NCBI RefSeq assembly: GCF_024494685.1
Contig: NZ_JANHDM010000002.1
Location: forward strand, 330,999 to 394,998
DNA: 64,000 bases
Direction: 5' to 3'
DNA from: Halorubrum rubrum
GTDB taxonomy: Archaea; Halobacteriota; Halobacteria; Halobacteriales; Haloferacaceae
The notes below the pieces were generated by a model. That model did not search any database. It worked only from the letters and a program-made list of their open reading frames with translations, and was not told the DNA's origin. Position 1 is the first letter of the stretch. Each line of letters begins with the position of its first letter. Made by a program: the position numbers and the translations under genes. Of this stretch, positions 17,143 to 26,597 are shown piece by piece.

Positions 17143-18031
17143 GGCAACGAGCGAATCCACGACGACGGCGGAACGGACCACCACCGGGGAGACCGACGAG
17201 CGCGTCGATCCCGAGTGGTCGAACTACGAGTTCGAGGGCACGCCCAAGATGGCGGTCGAGGACCTCGACGTCTACTACGGCGACGACCACGCCCTCGACG
17301 GGATCTCGATGGAGATCCCGGAACGCAGCGTGACGGCGCTCATCGGCCCGTCGGGCTGTGGCAAGTCCACGTTCCTGCGTTCGCTCAACCGCATGAACGA
17401 CCGCATCCGGAGCGCGCGCGTCGAGGGGTCGATCAGGCTCGACGGCGAGGAGGTGTACGCCGACGGCGTCGACCTCGTCGAGCTGCGGAAGCGGGTGGGG
17501 ATGGTGTTCCAGAACCCCAACCCGTTCCCGAAGTCGATCCGCGACAACGTCTCCTACGGCCCGCGGAAGCACGGGGACCTCGAAACGGGCCTGTTGGCCC
17601 GCGCGCTGGGCCGCGACGACGGCGACGAGCTCGACGAGCTCGTCGAGCGATCGCTCCGCCGGGCGGCCATCTGGGAGGAGGTGAACGACCGGCTCGACGA
17701 CAACGCGCTCGGGCTCTCCGGCGGCCAACAACAGCGGCTCTGTATCGCCCGCTGTCTCGCGACGGACCCCGAGGTCATCCTGATGGACGAGCCGGCCTCG
17801 GCGCTCGATCCGATCGCCACCGCCAAGATCGAGGACCTGATCGCGGAGCTCGCCGAGCAGTACACGGTCGTGATCGTCACCCACAACATGCAGCAGGCGG
17901 CGCGCATCTCCGAACAGACCGCCGTGTTCCTCACCGGCGGCGAGCTCGTCGAGTACGACGACACGGAGAAGATCTTCGAGGACCCGGAGAGCCAGCGGGT
18001 CGAAGACTACGTCACCGGCAAGTTCGGGTGA
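17135..18031 (+). CDS. pstB: Phosphate ABC transporter ATP-binding protein PstB
   Basis: 298 residues with a Ser/Thr/acidic N-terminal extension of about 40. Walker [11 protein letters not shown]-loop [20 protein letters not shown] signature LSGGQQQR, Walker [15 protein letters not shown]-loop VTHNMQQA. The PstB-specific phrase SLNRMNDRI is present. Powers phosphate import with PstC and PstA. phoU follows 5 nt after the stop. Confidence 0.98.
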   Translation: MSKATSESTTTAERTTTGETDERVDPEWSNYEFEGTPKMAVEDLDVYYGDDHALDGISMEIPERSVTALIGPSGCGKSTFLRSLNRMNDRIRSARVEGSIRLDGEEVYADGVDLVELRKRVGMVFQNPNPFPKSIRDNVSYGPRKHGDLETGLLARALGRDDGDELDELVERSLRRAAIWEEVNDRLDDNALGLSGGQQQRLCIARCLATDPEVILMDEPASALDPIATAKIEDLIAELAEQYTVVIVTHNMQQAARISEQTAVFLTGGELVEYDDTEKIFEDPESQRVEDYVTGKFG

Positions 18032-18036
18032 CCCTC

Positions 18037-18711
18037 ATGCCGAGGGACCGATACCGGTCGGCGCTGGACGACCTCCGGGACGCCGTCGTCGGGCTGGGCG
18101 AGGACGTGGTGGTTCAACTCGAGACCGGACTCGCAGCCTTGGAGTCCGGCGACCCGGAGCTCGCCCGTGCGGTCATCGACGGCGACGACGCGATCAACGA
18201 GGCGTACCTGGCCGTCGAGTCGGACTGTATCGACCTCTTCGCGCTCCAACAGCCCGTCGCGGGCGACCTGCGGTTCGTGGCCGCCTCGTTCAAGATCCTG
18301 ACCGATCTCGAACGGATCGGCGACCTGGCGACGAACCTCGGTCGGTACGCGCTCGCCGAGTCCTCCGAATCCTCCCCGGAGGTCGACGTCGTGGCGATCG
18401 GCCGCGAGGCGCGCGACGCGGTCGAGGACGCGCTGACGGCCTACCGGACGCGGGACGTCGAGCTGTGTCGCGAGATCCACGCCCGCGACGACCGGATCGA
18501 CGCCCTCTGTCAGCGGGCCAGCGAGCGCGTCGTCCGCGACCTCGTCGAGCGCGAGACGGGGAACGACGCCTGGGCCGTCGAGCGACTCCTCGACGACGTC
18601 TCCCGGCTGTTGCTGACCGTCCGCGACGTCGAGCGCGTCGCCGACCACGCCGTCAACGTCGCGGCCAGAACGCTGTACGTGGTCGAACACGACTCGGAGC
18701 TCCTCTACTGA
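18037..18711 (+). CDS. phoU: Phosphate signalling regulator PhoU
   Basis: 224 residues, two three-helix PhoU repeats. Motifs include VVVQLETGLAALESGD and LRFVAASFKILTDLERIGDLATNLGRYA, plus the second-repeat DVSRLLLTVRDVERVADHAVNVA; the E/D-R-I/V-x-D-xA metal-binding pattern occurs in both. It curbs Pst activity and signals phosphate sufficiency. It starts 5 nt after pstB. Confidence 0.96.
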   Translation: MPRDRYRSALDDLRDAVVGLGEDVVVQLETGLAALESGDPELARAVIDGDDAINEAYLAVESDCIDLFALQQPVAGDLRFVAASFKILTDLERIGDLATNLGRYALAESSESSPEVDVVAIGREARDAVEDALTAYRTRDVELCREIHARDDRIDALCQRASERVVRDLVERETGNDAWAVERLLDDVSRLLLTVRDVERVADHAVNVAARTLYVVEHDSELLY

Positions 18712-18715
18712 GACG

Positions 18716-19744
18716 ATGGAGACGCGCAAACTCCAGCGGGTCGGCGGCGGGACGTACACGGTCTCGATCCCGAAGCGGTGGGCCGTCCAACACGACCTCG
18801 ACGCCAGCTCAGAGGTCCACCTCTACGCGCACGCCGACGGGTCCATCGTCGTGCGGAGCTCCGAGCGCGACGGCGCGGCGCTAGATCGGATCGAACTCGG
18901 CGTCGACGGGGACGACTCGGCGCTGGTGCGTCGCCTGCTTCGGTCGGCCTACGGGACCGGCTACGAGACGGTGACGCTCCGCCCCCGCGAGTCGTTCGCG
19001 GACGAAACGCGTCGTGCCGCGCGGCGGACGAAGCGCGGCCTCGTCGGCGCGGAGCTCGTCGCCGACGCCGCCGACGAACTCACGCTCCGCAACCTCCTCG
19101 CGACCGGGGATGTGTCAGTTCGACAGACTGTCGTCCAGCTCCAGTTCGTCGCCTGTTCGGCCCTCCGGCAGGCCGCCGTCGCGTTCGACGAGGATCGGGC
19201 TGCGGACCTCGACCGTCTTCGCGAGCGCGCCGACGAGGCCGACCGGCTGTTCGAGATGATCGCCCGTCACTTCAACCGGTCGCTGGTCTCCATGGCCGAG
19301 ATCGATCGTCTCGGCGTCCGCCGCCCGACGCTTTTCGACTACTACGCGGCCGCCGGGGAGCTCGCGGCGATCGCCGAGTCGAGCGTCACGATCGGACGCG
19401 TGGCCGACGGGTTCTCGGGAGCGATCGGCGAGCGGCTCGCCGCCGACGTCGAGGCGGCGGCCGACGCCGCCGAGGAGCTGGTCGCGTCGGCCGCCGCGGC
19501 GGTTCTCGAGGGAGCGGATCCCACCGACGCGAACGAGGTGTTGGCGGATCGCGATGACGTGACCGCCGCCCTCGACCGGATCGAACGGGCCGTCTTCGAC
19601 GATCCCGACGCGCCCTTCGAGGGAACGGCGGCCGACGCGCGGGCGCTGACGCGGCTACTCGACGCGCTCGCTCGGACCGTGGACCACGCGGGTGCCGTCG
19701 CCGCGGTCGCGATGCGGGCGGCGGTTCGGGAGGGACCCGACTGA
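18716..19744 (+). CDS. AbrB-type DNA-binding / PhoU-domain regulator
   Basis: 342 residues. The N-terminal 45 residues form a SpoVT-AbrB swapped-hairpin domain (TRKLQRVGGGTYTVSIPKRW, then DLDASSEVHLYAHADGSIVV). The rest is helical and PhoU-like (VQLQFVACSALRQAAVAFDE, LFDYYAAAGELAAIAESSV, ALDRIERAVF). Coupling a DNA-binding head to a PhoU body suggests a transcription factor that reads phosphate status, possibly acting on the pst palindromes upstream. Last gene of the operon, 4 nt after phoU. Confidence 0.88.
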   Translation: METRKLQRVGGGTYTVSIPKRWAVQHDLDASSEVHLYAHADGSIVVRSSERDGAALDRIELGVDGDDSALVRRLLRSAYGTGYETVTLRPRESFADETRRAARRTKRGLVGAELVADAADELTLRNLLATGDVSVRQTVVQLQFVACSALRQAAVAFDEDRAADLDRLRERADEADRLFEMIARHFNRSLVSMAEIDRLGVRRPTLFDYYAAAGELAAIAESSVTIGRVADGFSGAIGERLAADVEAAADAAEELVASAAAAVLEGADPTDANEVLADRDDVTAALDRIERAVFDDPDAPFEGTAADARALTRLLDALARTVDHAGAVAAVAMRAAVREGPD

Positions 19745-19751
19745 CGGTCGG

Positions 19752-21056
19752 TCAGTACCGCTCTTTCCCCCAGCGGTGGTCGTCGTAGGTCGCCTGCTGG
19801 GCGCTGTCGAACCGCTCCTCGAACTTCCGGCGCAGGGCGGCCTTCTCGGTGGCGTCGATCCGCGCGAGCGCGTCGGCCTTCCCGACCGCCGCGGGCGGTC
19901 CTCGCGTCGTCGCCACGTCCGCGAGCACCTGGCGGGTCAGCCGGTCGCGCGTCCCCGCGTCGCGGGTGAACGCGTAGGGGGCCTCGAGCTTGTAGGTCAC
20001 GTCGGTCCGCGGGTCGTACAACACCATGAACGTCGGCTCGTACAGTTCGGGACCGAGTTCGCGCTTGATCCCGAGCGCGTCGGCGTCGGCCGCCATCGTC
20101 CCGTCCGCGCCGCCGCGGCTGTGGAACCAGGTGGTGAACGTGAGGTCGTCGTCGAGGCGGGCGTCGCCCCCGCCGCTCCCGCCTCGCCCGGTGCCTCCGC
20201 TTCCGCCGCTTCCAGCCGTCCTTCCGCCCTTCTCCCGTCGCTCCAGGAGCCGGGTGAAGAGCGCGGTGTCGTCGGGCCAGGGGGACTCGAACCCCTTCCG
20301 GGCGAGCGTCCGGACGATCGTCCGGCTCGAGGGGTTCTTCACGAAGCCGGCGAGGGGCACGTCGCGCTCGACGAACCGCTCGACGAGCCGGACGTACTTC
20401 TCGACGACTGCGCGCGGTTTCGCCTCGCGCGCGAGCTCGCCGAGCTCCGGGTCGCGGTCCTCCCAGGTGAACAGCTCCTTGGGGTAGATCGGGCCGTCGA
20501 GGACGAGCAGCTCCTCGACCTCGTCAGCGTGATCGAGCGCGTGGGTCCCCTCCGCGAGGTAGAGCGCGAGCGCGTGGACGACTCCCTCGGCGTACCGGTT
20601 CACCCGCGGCGCGTGGAGCACGCGCTGACGGGTGTGGCCGTCGTCCCGTCTCGTCCACTCGCCGTCGAAGTCGGCGGTCGAGTCGCCCGCGTGGACCGTC
20701 GCGACGATGGTGCGGTCGCGGTGGAGGTCGAGGTCGGTCGGCTCCGCGGCCATCGCCGCGTGCGCCACGTCGACGACGAGCCCGTTCTTGAACGTCGTCG
20801 GGTTGATCGTCCCGGAGTCGAGCCCGTGGACCGTCCCGAAGGGCCGCTCCGCCAGCGCCACGTCGTCGATCGGGGTCCGTCGACGCTCGTGGCCGGCGAC
20901 CGGCTCAATGACGGCCCGGCCGTCCCGCCGGAGGCCGGTCAGCCAGTCGTCCCACACCCGTCTCGCGAGGTCCTCGTGGTCCGTCGTGTCCACGTCGCCC
21001 GCGATCCCGTACGCGAGCCGCGCGATGTTCTCGACGTGGATCGGATCGAGGGTCAC
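19752..21056 (-). CDS. nurA: DNA double-strand-break repair nuclease NurA
   Basis: 434 residues from GTG 21056 (VTLDPIHVENIARLAYGIAG), chosen because TTTATACGG lies about 25 nt upstream; the longer frame is Arg-rich and implausible. NurA motifs: FGTVHGLDSGTINPTTF with an active-site aspartate, ELLVLDGPIYPKELF, VAGFVKNPSSRTIVRTLARK-like PLAGFVKNPSSRTIVRTLAR, and the C-terminal YEPTFMVLYDPRTDVTYKLE with ALARIDATEKAALRRKFEE. NurA acts with HerA, Mre11 and Rad50 in end resection, but these partners are not nearby. A Gly/Ser/Arg insert interrupts the middle. Confidence 0.9.
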   Translation of the reverse strand: MTLDPIHVENIARLAYGIAGDVDTTDHEDLARRVWDDWLTGLRRDGRAVIEPVAGHERRRTPIDDVALAERPFGTVHGLDSGTINPTTFKNGLVVDVAHAAMAAEPTDLDLHRDRTIVATVHAGDSTADFDGEWTRRDDGHTRQRVLHAPRVNRYAEGVVHALALYLAEGTHALDHADEVEELLVLDGPIYPKELFTWEDRDPELGELAREAKPRAVVEKYVRLVERFVERDVPLAGFVKNPSSRTIVRTLARKGFESPWPDDTALFTRLLERREKGGRTAGSGGSGGTGRGGSGGGDARLDDDLTFTTWFHSRGGADGTMAADADALGIKRELGPELYEPTFMVLYDPRTDVTYKLEAPYAFTRDAGTRDRLTRQVLADVATTRGPPAAVGKADALARIDATEKAALRRKFEERFDSAQQATYDDHRWGKERY

Positions 21057-21292
21057 GCCAGTACTGCGATCCGGACCCGTATAAAGTGCGTCGCCCGCGC
21101 GGTCGATGGCGAGCCGGCGTCCGCGTCGGCATTCGCGTCGGGAGTCGGGTTCGCGGCCTCGCCGGACCCGAACTCGACCGCATTCGACTTTCATCGAAGA
21201 CCCAGCAAAACCGACCGCCGGACCGGTATGGTGCGTTCTCTGACAACCGTCGGTAGGGAACGGTCACCTCCGACTCCGGGAGTATCAGCGAT

Positions 21293-21316
21293 AATATTCG
21301 GAGGCGGAAATATTTG
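21293..21316 (+). promoter_or_regulatory. Promoter with paired AATATT arms before the chemoreceptor gene
   Basis: AATATT at 21293-21298 and 21309-21314 flank CGGAGGCGGA. The second arm doubles as the TATA-like box about 27 nt before the ATG at 21340. It could be an operator or simply two AT-rich promoter elements. Confidence 0.45.
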
Positions 21317-21339
21317 ACGTCATACGACGATCGACGTAC

Positions 21340-23283
21340 ATGGCTGACTCAACGGTCGGATCGACGTCGGGGGACCGCGGTTCATCTGGCGGGGCGAGTG
21401 GGGGTGTCGCCGGGCCGCTCGCCGGGATCCGGGACGTTCTCGGATACGTGCCGGACGGCACCTCGATGCCCGAGGAGATGTGGCGGGCGCGCCACCGCAA
21501 CATCCTGATCCTCATCGCGACACACCTCCCGATCCTGGTCGCGCTCGGTCTGTACTCCGGGACCGAGTCGTTCACCGGGGCGCGGATCCCGGCCACGCCG
21601 ACGTGGATGCTCGGCGGGATGCTCGCGGCCGTCGTCGGGACCGGACTGCTCGCGGCGTGGTCCGGGTTCGACCGGCGGACTCGAACGCTGCTCGCGACCT
21701 TCAGCGGGCTCACGATCTCGATGGCCCTGGTGAAGCTGTCGGGCGGGTACATCGAGGCGCACTTCCACTTCTTCGTGTTCATCGCCGTGGTCGCGGTGTA
21801 CGAGGACTGGCTCCCCTTCGGGCTCGGCATGGCGTACGTCGCGGCCGGCCACGGGCTGTTCGGGCTGATCGACTCGAGTCTCGTCTACAACCACCCGGCC
21901 GCCATCGCCAATCCGATCGTGTGGGGCGGGATCCACGCCGTCTTCGTCACGGGGCTCGCGGGCGCGCTCGTGGTCAACTGGTACTCGATCGAGAAGTCCC
22001 GCGAGGAGGCGCGGCGACAGCTCGAGTTGGTCGGGACACAGAAGACTGAGATCGAGGACGTCGAGGCGGCCAAAGCGAGAGCCGAGGAGCGACGCGAGGA
22101 GGTCGAGCACCTCAATCGACACCTCGAGACGAAGGCGGACGACTACCGCGCGACCATGGCCGAGGCGGCCGACGGCGACCTCACGGTCCGGCTCGACGCC
22201 GAGAGCGAGAGCGAGCCGATGGAGCGGATCGCCGTCGCCTTCAACGGGATGATAGACGACCTCGAGTCCACCGTGCGGGAGGTCCAGTCGTTCGCCGGCG
22301 AGGTGTCGGAGGCGAGCAAGGAGACGACGGCCAGCGTCGACACGGCCGAGGAGCTGAGCGAGGACCTGGGTCGATCCATCGCGGAGATCGCCTCGGGAGC
22401 GGACGGGCAACGCGAGATGCTCGAGGAGGTCTCGAGCGAGATGAACGACCTCTCGGCCGCGATCGAGGAGGTCGCCGCCTCGACCGAGACGGTCGCGGAC
22501 GCGGCCCGGCGGACGGCGTCGATCGCGGACGAGGGCGAGGACACCGCGAGCGAGGCGATAGCAAGCGTCCGGGAGTCGCGCCGCGCGCTCGACTCGACCG
22601 CGGAGACGGTCAGGGACCTCGACGAGCGGATGACCGACATCGGCGACATCGTCGACCTGATCGGCGACATCGCCGATCAGACGAACCTGCTCGCGCTCAA
22701 CGCCAACATCGAGGCCGCACGGGCGGGCGGCGGGGGCGGGTCCGGATCGAGCGACGGCTTCGCCGTCGTCGCCGACGAGGTCAAACAGCTCGCCGAGGAG
22801 ACGAAGGTGGCCGCGGGCGACATCGAGGAGCTCATCGCCGGGACGCAGGCCCGGACCGAGGCGGCCGTCGACGAGGTCCGGACCGCCGAAGAGCACATGC
22901 AGACCGGTGCCGACGCCGTCCGCGACGCCGCGGACGCGTTCACGCGGGTGGCCGGGAACGCGGAGGAGACCGACGACGGGATCCGCGAGATCGGCCAGGC
23001 GACCGACGACCAGGCGGCGAGCACGGAGGAGGCGGTGGCGATGGCCGAGGAGGTCGCGGAGATCAGCCGGGCGGTCGCCGAGGAGACCGACGACGCCTCC
23101 GTCGCGGCCGACGAACAGCTCTCGGCGATGACGACGGCCGCGACGGAGGCCGGAACGCTCACCGACCGCGCCGAGCGACTCCGGCGGCTGCTCCGGAAGT
23201 TCGAGGTCGACGGGGGGTCGGCGACGGAGGGCCCCTCCCCCGGCTCCCGTCCGGTCGCGATGGGCGACGGCGGCTCGGAGTGA
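21340..23283 (+). CDS. Methyl-accepting chemotaxis transducer with six-TM His-rich sensor
   Basis: 647 residues. After a Ser/Gly head, a membrane sensor of about six helices (50-215) contains [26 protein letters not shown] (core [19 protein letters not shown]) and [10 protein letters not shown]; bacterial receptors and cyclases use the same histidine-bearing domain. A coiled-coil and HAMP follow ([20 protein letters not shown]), then the signalling domain with the hairpin [23 protein letters not shown] and Glu/Gln-rich methylation helices. It should talk to CheA/CheW; the ligand is unknown. Confidence 0.93.
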   Translation: MADSTVGSTSGDRGSSGGASGGVAGPLAGIRDVLGYVPDGTSMPEEMWRARHRNILILIATHLPILVALGLYSGTESFTGARIPATPTWMLGGMLAAVVGTGLLAAWSGFDRRTRTLLATFSGLTISMALVKLSGGYIEAHFHFFVFIAVVAVYEDWLPFGLGMAYVAAGHGLFGLIDSSLVYNHPAAIANPIVWGGIHAVFVTGLAGALVVNWYSIEKSREEARRQLELVGTQKTEIEDVEAAKARAEERREEVEHLNRHLETKADDYRATMAEAADGDLTVRLDAESESEPMERIAVAFNGMIDDLESTVREVQSFAGEVSEASKETTASVDTAEELSEDLGRSIAEIASGADGQREMLEEVSSEMNDLSAAIEEVAASTETVADAARRTASIADEGEDTASEAIASVRESRRALDSTAETVRDLDERMTDIGDIVDLIGDIADQTNLLALNANIEAARAGGGGGSGSSDGFAVVADEVKQLAEETKVAAGDIEELIAGTQARTEAAVDEVRTAEEHMQTGADAVRDAADAFTRVAGNAEETDDGIREIGQATDDQAASTEEAVAMAEEVAEISRAVAEETDDASVAADEQLSAMTTAATEAGTLTDRAERLRRLLRKFEVDGGSATEGPSPGSRPVAMGDGGSE

Positions 23284-23298
23284 GGGTCGGTCTCGACC

Positions 23299-23733
23299 TC
23301 ACTCCGAGCCGCTTCCGGCGACCGCCTCCAGCGCCGGCAACACCCGTTTCACGTCCGCGCCGTCCTCGAGGAACACCAGCGTCCGCGGCGGTCGAACCGC
23401 CTTCGGCCTGACGCGCAGCCCCGCCTCGCCGGCGGCGTCGGCGACTCTCTCCGGCGCGCGGCGGAACTCGACCCTGGCGCGGTCCGGCTGGACGTACACG
23501 TCCGCGACGGCGGCTCCCTCGATCGATCCGCCGTCGTTGTCGTCGCGGTCGTTCTGGTCTCCCTCGCCGACGGTCTCCACCAGCCGGAACGCCAGCGCCC
23601 CGTCGGCGGTCGGCTCGGCGTCGGGGTCGGCGTCGGTCACGTCGAGGTCGCGGAGGCGGCCGCGGTCGCCGGTCACCTCGGAGGCGAAGAGCTGGGCGAT
23701 CCGGACCCCGTCGGTCAGGCGGTCCTCGACCAT
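23299..23733 (-). CDS. Conserved haloarchaeal protein, unknown function
   Basis: 144 residues from ATG 23733, overlapping the DUF2240 stop as ATGA. It reads LTDGVRIAQLFASEVTGDRG, AALAFRLVE-like DGALAFRLVET, VADVYVQPDRARVEFRRAPE and a C-terminal RPPRTLVFLEDGADVKRVLP. No motif that I can assign. Translational coupling with DUF2240 suggests a shared job. A longer frame upstream overlaps the DUF2240 gene and is a shadow. Confidence 0.72.
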   Translation of the reverse strand: MVEDRLTDGVRIAQLFASEVTGDRGRLRDLDVTDADPDAEPTADGALAFRLVETVGEGDQNDRDDNDGGSIEGAAVADVYVQPDRARVEFRRAPERVADAAGEAGLRVRPKAVRPPRTLVFLEDGADVKRVLPALEAVAGSGSE

Positions 23734-24185
23734 CACTCGCCCCCCGAGAGCTCCGCGCGGACGTCCTCGACGAGGTGGTCGACGCGCGCCCCCCGCTCCT
23801 TCGCGTAGAGGACGGCGGCCGCCTCGATCGTCACCGCGAGCGCGCGCTGGCGCTCGTTGATCCCGGCGACCGCCCGCTGTTTCTCGACGCCCGCCGAGAC
23901 GACCGCGTCGAGGGCGGTCTCGAAGGTGGACTGCTCGCGCAACACGTCCTCGTCGGGCCGGAAGTCCTCCGGGACGGCGACCTCGTCGGGGTCGAAGCGC
24001 GCGACCAGCTCGCCGTCCTCCTCGTCGACGAGGCCGCGCCCCACGGCCACGTCGACGAGCCGCTTCGCCTGGTCCGGCGAGAACCACTCGCGCTCCAGCG
24101 AGAGCGCGACGACGAACTCGCCCTCGCCCAGCCGCTCCGTGGCGTGTCGCTTGAACGGGGCGGCGACGGTGGCTTCGAGGCTCAT
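23733..24185 (-). CDS. DUF2240 family protein
   Basis: 150 residues from ATG 24185 (MSLEATVAAPFKRHATERLG). A helical protein with LSLEREWFSPDQAKRLVDVAVGRGLV, typical of a winged-helix-like N-terminal half, and the C-terminal VEKQRAVAGINERQRALAVT. DUF2240 is widespread in Euryarchaeota with no assigned function. The promoter-like GTTTACGCC lies about 30 nt upstream. It is coupled to the gene at 23299. Confidence 0.82.
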   Translation of the reverse strand: MSLEATVAAPFKRHATERLGEGEFVVALSLEREWFSPDQAKRLVDVAVGRGLVDEEDGELVARFDPDEVAVPEDFRPDEDVLREQSTFETALDAVVSAGVEKQRAVAGINERQRALAVTIEAAAVLYAKERGARVDHLVEDVRAELSGGE

Positions 24186-24255
24186 GTCCCACCCGCGGCC
24201 GGCGACCGGCGTAAACGTACCGGGTCGCCTCGTCGGTTTGCGCGGCGGCGTCGAC

Positions 24256-24978
24256 TCATTCGTCGTCGCCCCGCTCGTCGCCGTCGACGTCCGCAACCAG
24301 CCGCGTCGCGGTCGCCTTCCAGGCGATCCACACGTCCCGTTCCGGCCGGATCCCGAGCCGCTCGGCGCTCCCGTCGGTGACGAGCGCCCGGACCGTCGCG
24401 TCGTCGACGCGGACCCGGACGGCGTGGACCGTCTCGCCGCGGTCGACGCCCTCGATCCGTCCGTGCCGCCGGTTCCGCTCGCTCGTCGCGGTCGGTTCGC
24501 CGTCGTCCTCGGCCGTTCGAACCGTCACGGCGTCCGCGCCGATCCGCACCTGGACGCGGTCGTCGACGCCGAGTCCGTCGTGGAGACCCCACACCGTGCC
24601 GATCGGCGTCTCCACCGCGGCCAACTCGCCGTCGACCGCCTCGACCGCGCCCGCGAGGACCGTCTCGGGCACGCCCGCGGTCGCCTCGATCGCCGCCGAC
24701 AGCCGGTCGTAGCGGCCGAGGATCCGGCTCCCGCGGTCGGTCAGCCGGCTCCCGCCGCCGCCGCTTCCGCCCCGGTTGCGCTCCACGAGGTCGCCGAAGG
24801 CGGCCTCCAGGGCGTCGATCCGCGAGAGCGCGCGCGCTCGCGAGCGCCCCAGATCGGCGGAGGCCCGCGCGACCGATCCCGTTCGAGCTATCGCGCGGAG
24901 CAGGGCCGCGTCGCGACCGTCGAACTCGACGTCGCCCTCGACGAGCGTCGCGCGGCCCCTCCCGGTCGCGTCTCCCAT
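24256..24978 (-). CDS. ModE-like regulator: LysR-type HTH plus TOBE domain
   Basis: 240 residues from ATG 24978. The N-terminal winged helix resembles ModE (FDGRDAALLRAIARTGSVARASADLGRSRARALSRIDALE, with helix-turn-helix TGSVARASADLGRSRA). The C-terminal part is a TOBE-like oxyanion-binding domain (VRVRVDDATVRALVTDGSAERLGIRPERDVWIAWKAT). It probably senses molybdate or tungstate. It lies 94 nt downstream of tupC on the same strand and has its own TATA-like GATTAACTC about 30 nt before the start, so it may control the transporter. Confidence 0.85.
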   Translation of the reverse strand: MGDATGRGRATLVEGDVEFDGRDAALLRAIARTGSVARASADLGRSRARALSRIDALEAAFGDLVERNRGGSGGGGSRLTDRGSRILGRYDRLSAAIEATAGVPETVLAGAVEAVDGELAAVETPIGTVWGLHDGLGVDDRVQVRIGADAVTVRTAEDDGEPTATSERNRRHGRIEGVDRGETVHAVRVRVDDATVRALVTDGSAERLGIRPERDVWIAWKATATRLVADVDGDERGDDE

Positions 24979-25072
24979 CACACGGGAGTACCCGCGGCCG
25001 GCGAGTTAATCCCTCCGGCGGTACGCCGAGGGAGACTCGCCGTTCGAGTCGACACGTCGTTCCCCCCGAGGA

Positions 25073-25837
25073 TCAGTACACCAACTCGCCGTCGATGAAC
25101 CGTCGGGTCCGCGGGTCCCGCGGGTTCTCGAACACCCGTTCGGTCGGGCCGACCTCCGATATCCCCCCGTCGAGAAGCACCGCGACGCGGTCCGCGACCC
25201 GCTCGGCCTGGTGCATGTCGTGGGTCGCGACGACGACGCCGATGTTCCGGTCCCGCGCCTCGGCGATCGCGTCCTCGATGACCGCGGTGTTCCGCGGGTC
25301 CAGGTCCGATGTGGGCTCGTCGAGCAGCAGGACGTCCGGCTCGTACGCCAGCGCGCGGGCGAACGAGACGCGCTGCGCCTCGCCGCCCGAGAGCGACGCC
25401 GCGTGCTGGCCCGTCTTCTCCGTCAGCCCGACGACCTCGAGCGCCTCGGTGACGGCCTCGTGGGTGCCGTTCGCCCCCACGATCGCCCGCAGTTCGTCGC
25501 GGAGCCGCTCGCCCCAGGACCGCCGGACGCGTAACCCGTACTCGACGTTGCGGGCGACCGGCGCGTCGAAGAGGCTCGCCTCCTGGAACACCATCCCGAT
25601 CTGCCGTCGCAGGGCGAGCCGTTTCGCCTCGTCCACGCCCCACACGTCCGTGCCGTCGAAGGTCACCGTGCCCTCGTCGGGCTCGAGCGAGAGCGCGAGC
25701 ATCCGGAGCAGCGTCGTCTTTCCGACGCCCGACGGCCCGATGATCGCGACCACCTCCCCGGTCCCGACGTCGATCGCGAGGTCCTCGAACACGCGGTCGT
25801 CCCCGTACGACTGGCAGACGTCGGTCGCGCGGAGCAT
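25073..25837 (-). CDS. tupC: Tungstate ABC transporter ATP-binding protein
   Basis: 254 residues. Walker A GPSGVGKTTL, Q-loop MVFQEASLFDAPVARNV, signature LSGGEAQRVSFARAL, Walker B DVLLLDEPTSDLDP, H-loop ATHDMHQAERVAD. A phosphate/tungstate-type importer ATPase. Its ATG overlaps the tupB stop (ATGA-type), giving operon order tupA-tupB-tupC-regulator. Confidence 0.92.
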   Translation of the reverse strand: MLRATDVCQSYGDDRVFEDLAIDVGTGEVVAIIGPSGVGKTTLLRMLALSLEPDEGTVTFDGTDVWGVDEAKRLALRRQIGMVFQEASLFDAPVARNVEYGLRVRRSWGERLRDELRAIVGANGTHEAVTEALEVVGLTEKTGQHAASLSGGEAQRVSFARALAYEPDVLLLDEPTSDLDPRNTAVIEDAIAEARDRNIGVVVATHDMHQAERVADRVAVLLDGGISEVGPTERVFENPRDPRTRRFIDGELVY

Positions 25838-26595
25838 CAGCGCTGTACCCCCTGGTCGCCGAAGCGGACGACCACGGCGTTGACCGCCAACACGAGCGCG
25901 ACCAGGACCGCCCCGAGCACCATCGCCGTCTCGTACTGGCCCTTGCGGGCCTCGAGCTGGATCGCGGTCGTCAGCGTCCGCGTCTTCGATATCCCGTCCG
26001 CGCTCGTGATGTTGCCACCGACGATGAGCACGGAGCCGACCTCGCTGATTGCGCGGCCGAACCCCGCCAGGATCGCCGTCGCGATCCCGTAGCGCGCCTC
26101 CTTGAGCACGACCAGCGCGGCGTCGAGGCGCGTCCCGCCGAGGACGCGCGCGGCGTCGCGGACGTCGTCGTCCACGCCGGTGATCGCCGCGAGGCTGATG
26201 GCGGTGATCGGCGGCGTCGCGAGCACGAACTGCGACATGATCATCGCCTCCGTGGTGAATATCAGCTCCAGCGACCCGAGCGGTCCCTGGTTGGAGACGG
26301 CGAACAACACGATCAGTCCGACGACCACGCTCGGGAACCCCATCCCCGTGTTGATCACCGACTTGACGAGTCCCTTTCCGGGGAAGTCGGTGAAGCCCAG
26401 GAAGATGGCCACCGGGACGCTGAACAGCGTGCTCAGGGTGACGGCGATGAGGCTCACGTACAGCGAGACGTAGATGATGCTCGAGACGTACCCCTCCCTG
26501 AACGGGAGGTCGACGAGAGCCACCGCCGACTCGGTGAGGACCACCGCCGGCTCGACGAGGGCCGCCGCCGGCTGTACGATCGGTTCGGCTGGCAC
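25837..26595 (-). CDS. tupB: Tungstate ABC transporter permease
   Basis: 252 residues from GTG 26595, 2 nt after the tupA stop. About six hydrophobic helices; permease motifs [37 protein letters not shown], the EAA loop [29 protein letters not shown] and [18 protein letters not shown]. It belongs to the TupB/WtpB type; the choice of tungstate rests on the TupA-like binding protein. Confidence 0.92.
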   Translation of the reverse strand: MPAEPIVQPAAALVEPAVVLTESAVALVDLPFREGYVSSIIYVSLYVSLIAVTLSTLFSVPVAIFLGFTDFPGKGLVKSVINTGMGFPSVVVGLIVLFAVSNQGPLGSLELIFTTEAMIMSQFVLATPPITAISLAAITGVDDDVRDAARVLGGTRLDAALVVLKEARYGIATAILAGFGRAISEVGSVLIVGGNITSADGISKTRTLTTAIQLEARKGQYETAMVLGAVLVALVLAVNAVVVRFGDQGVQR

Positions 26596-26597
26596 GC

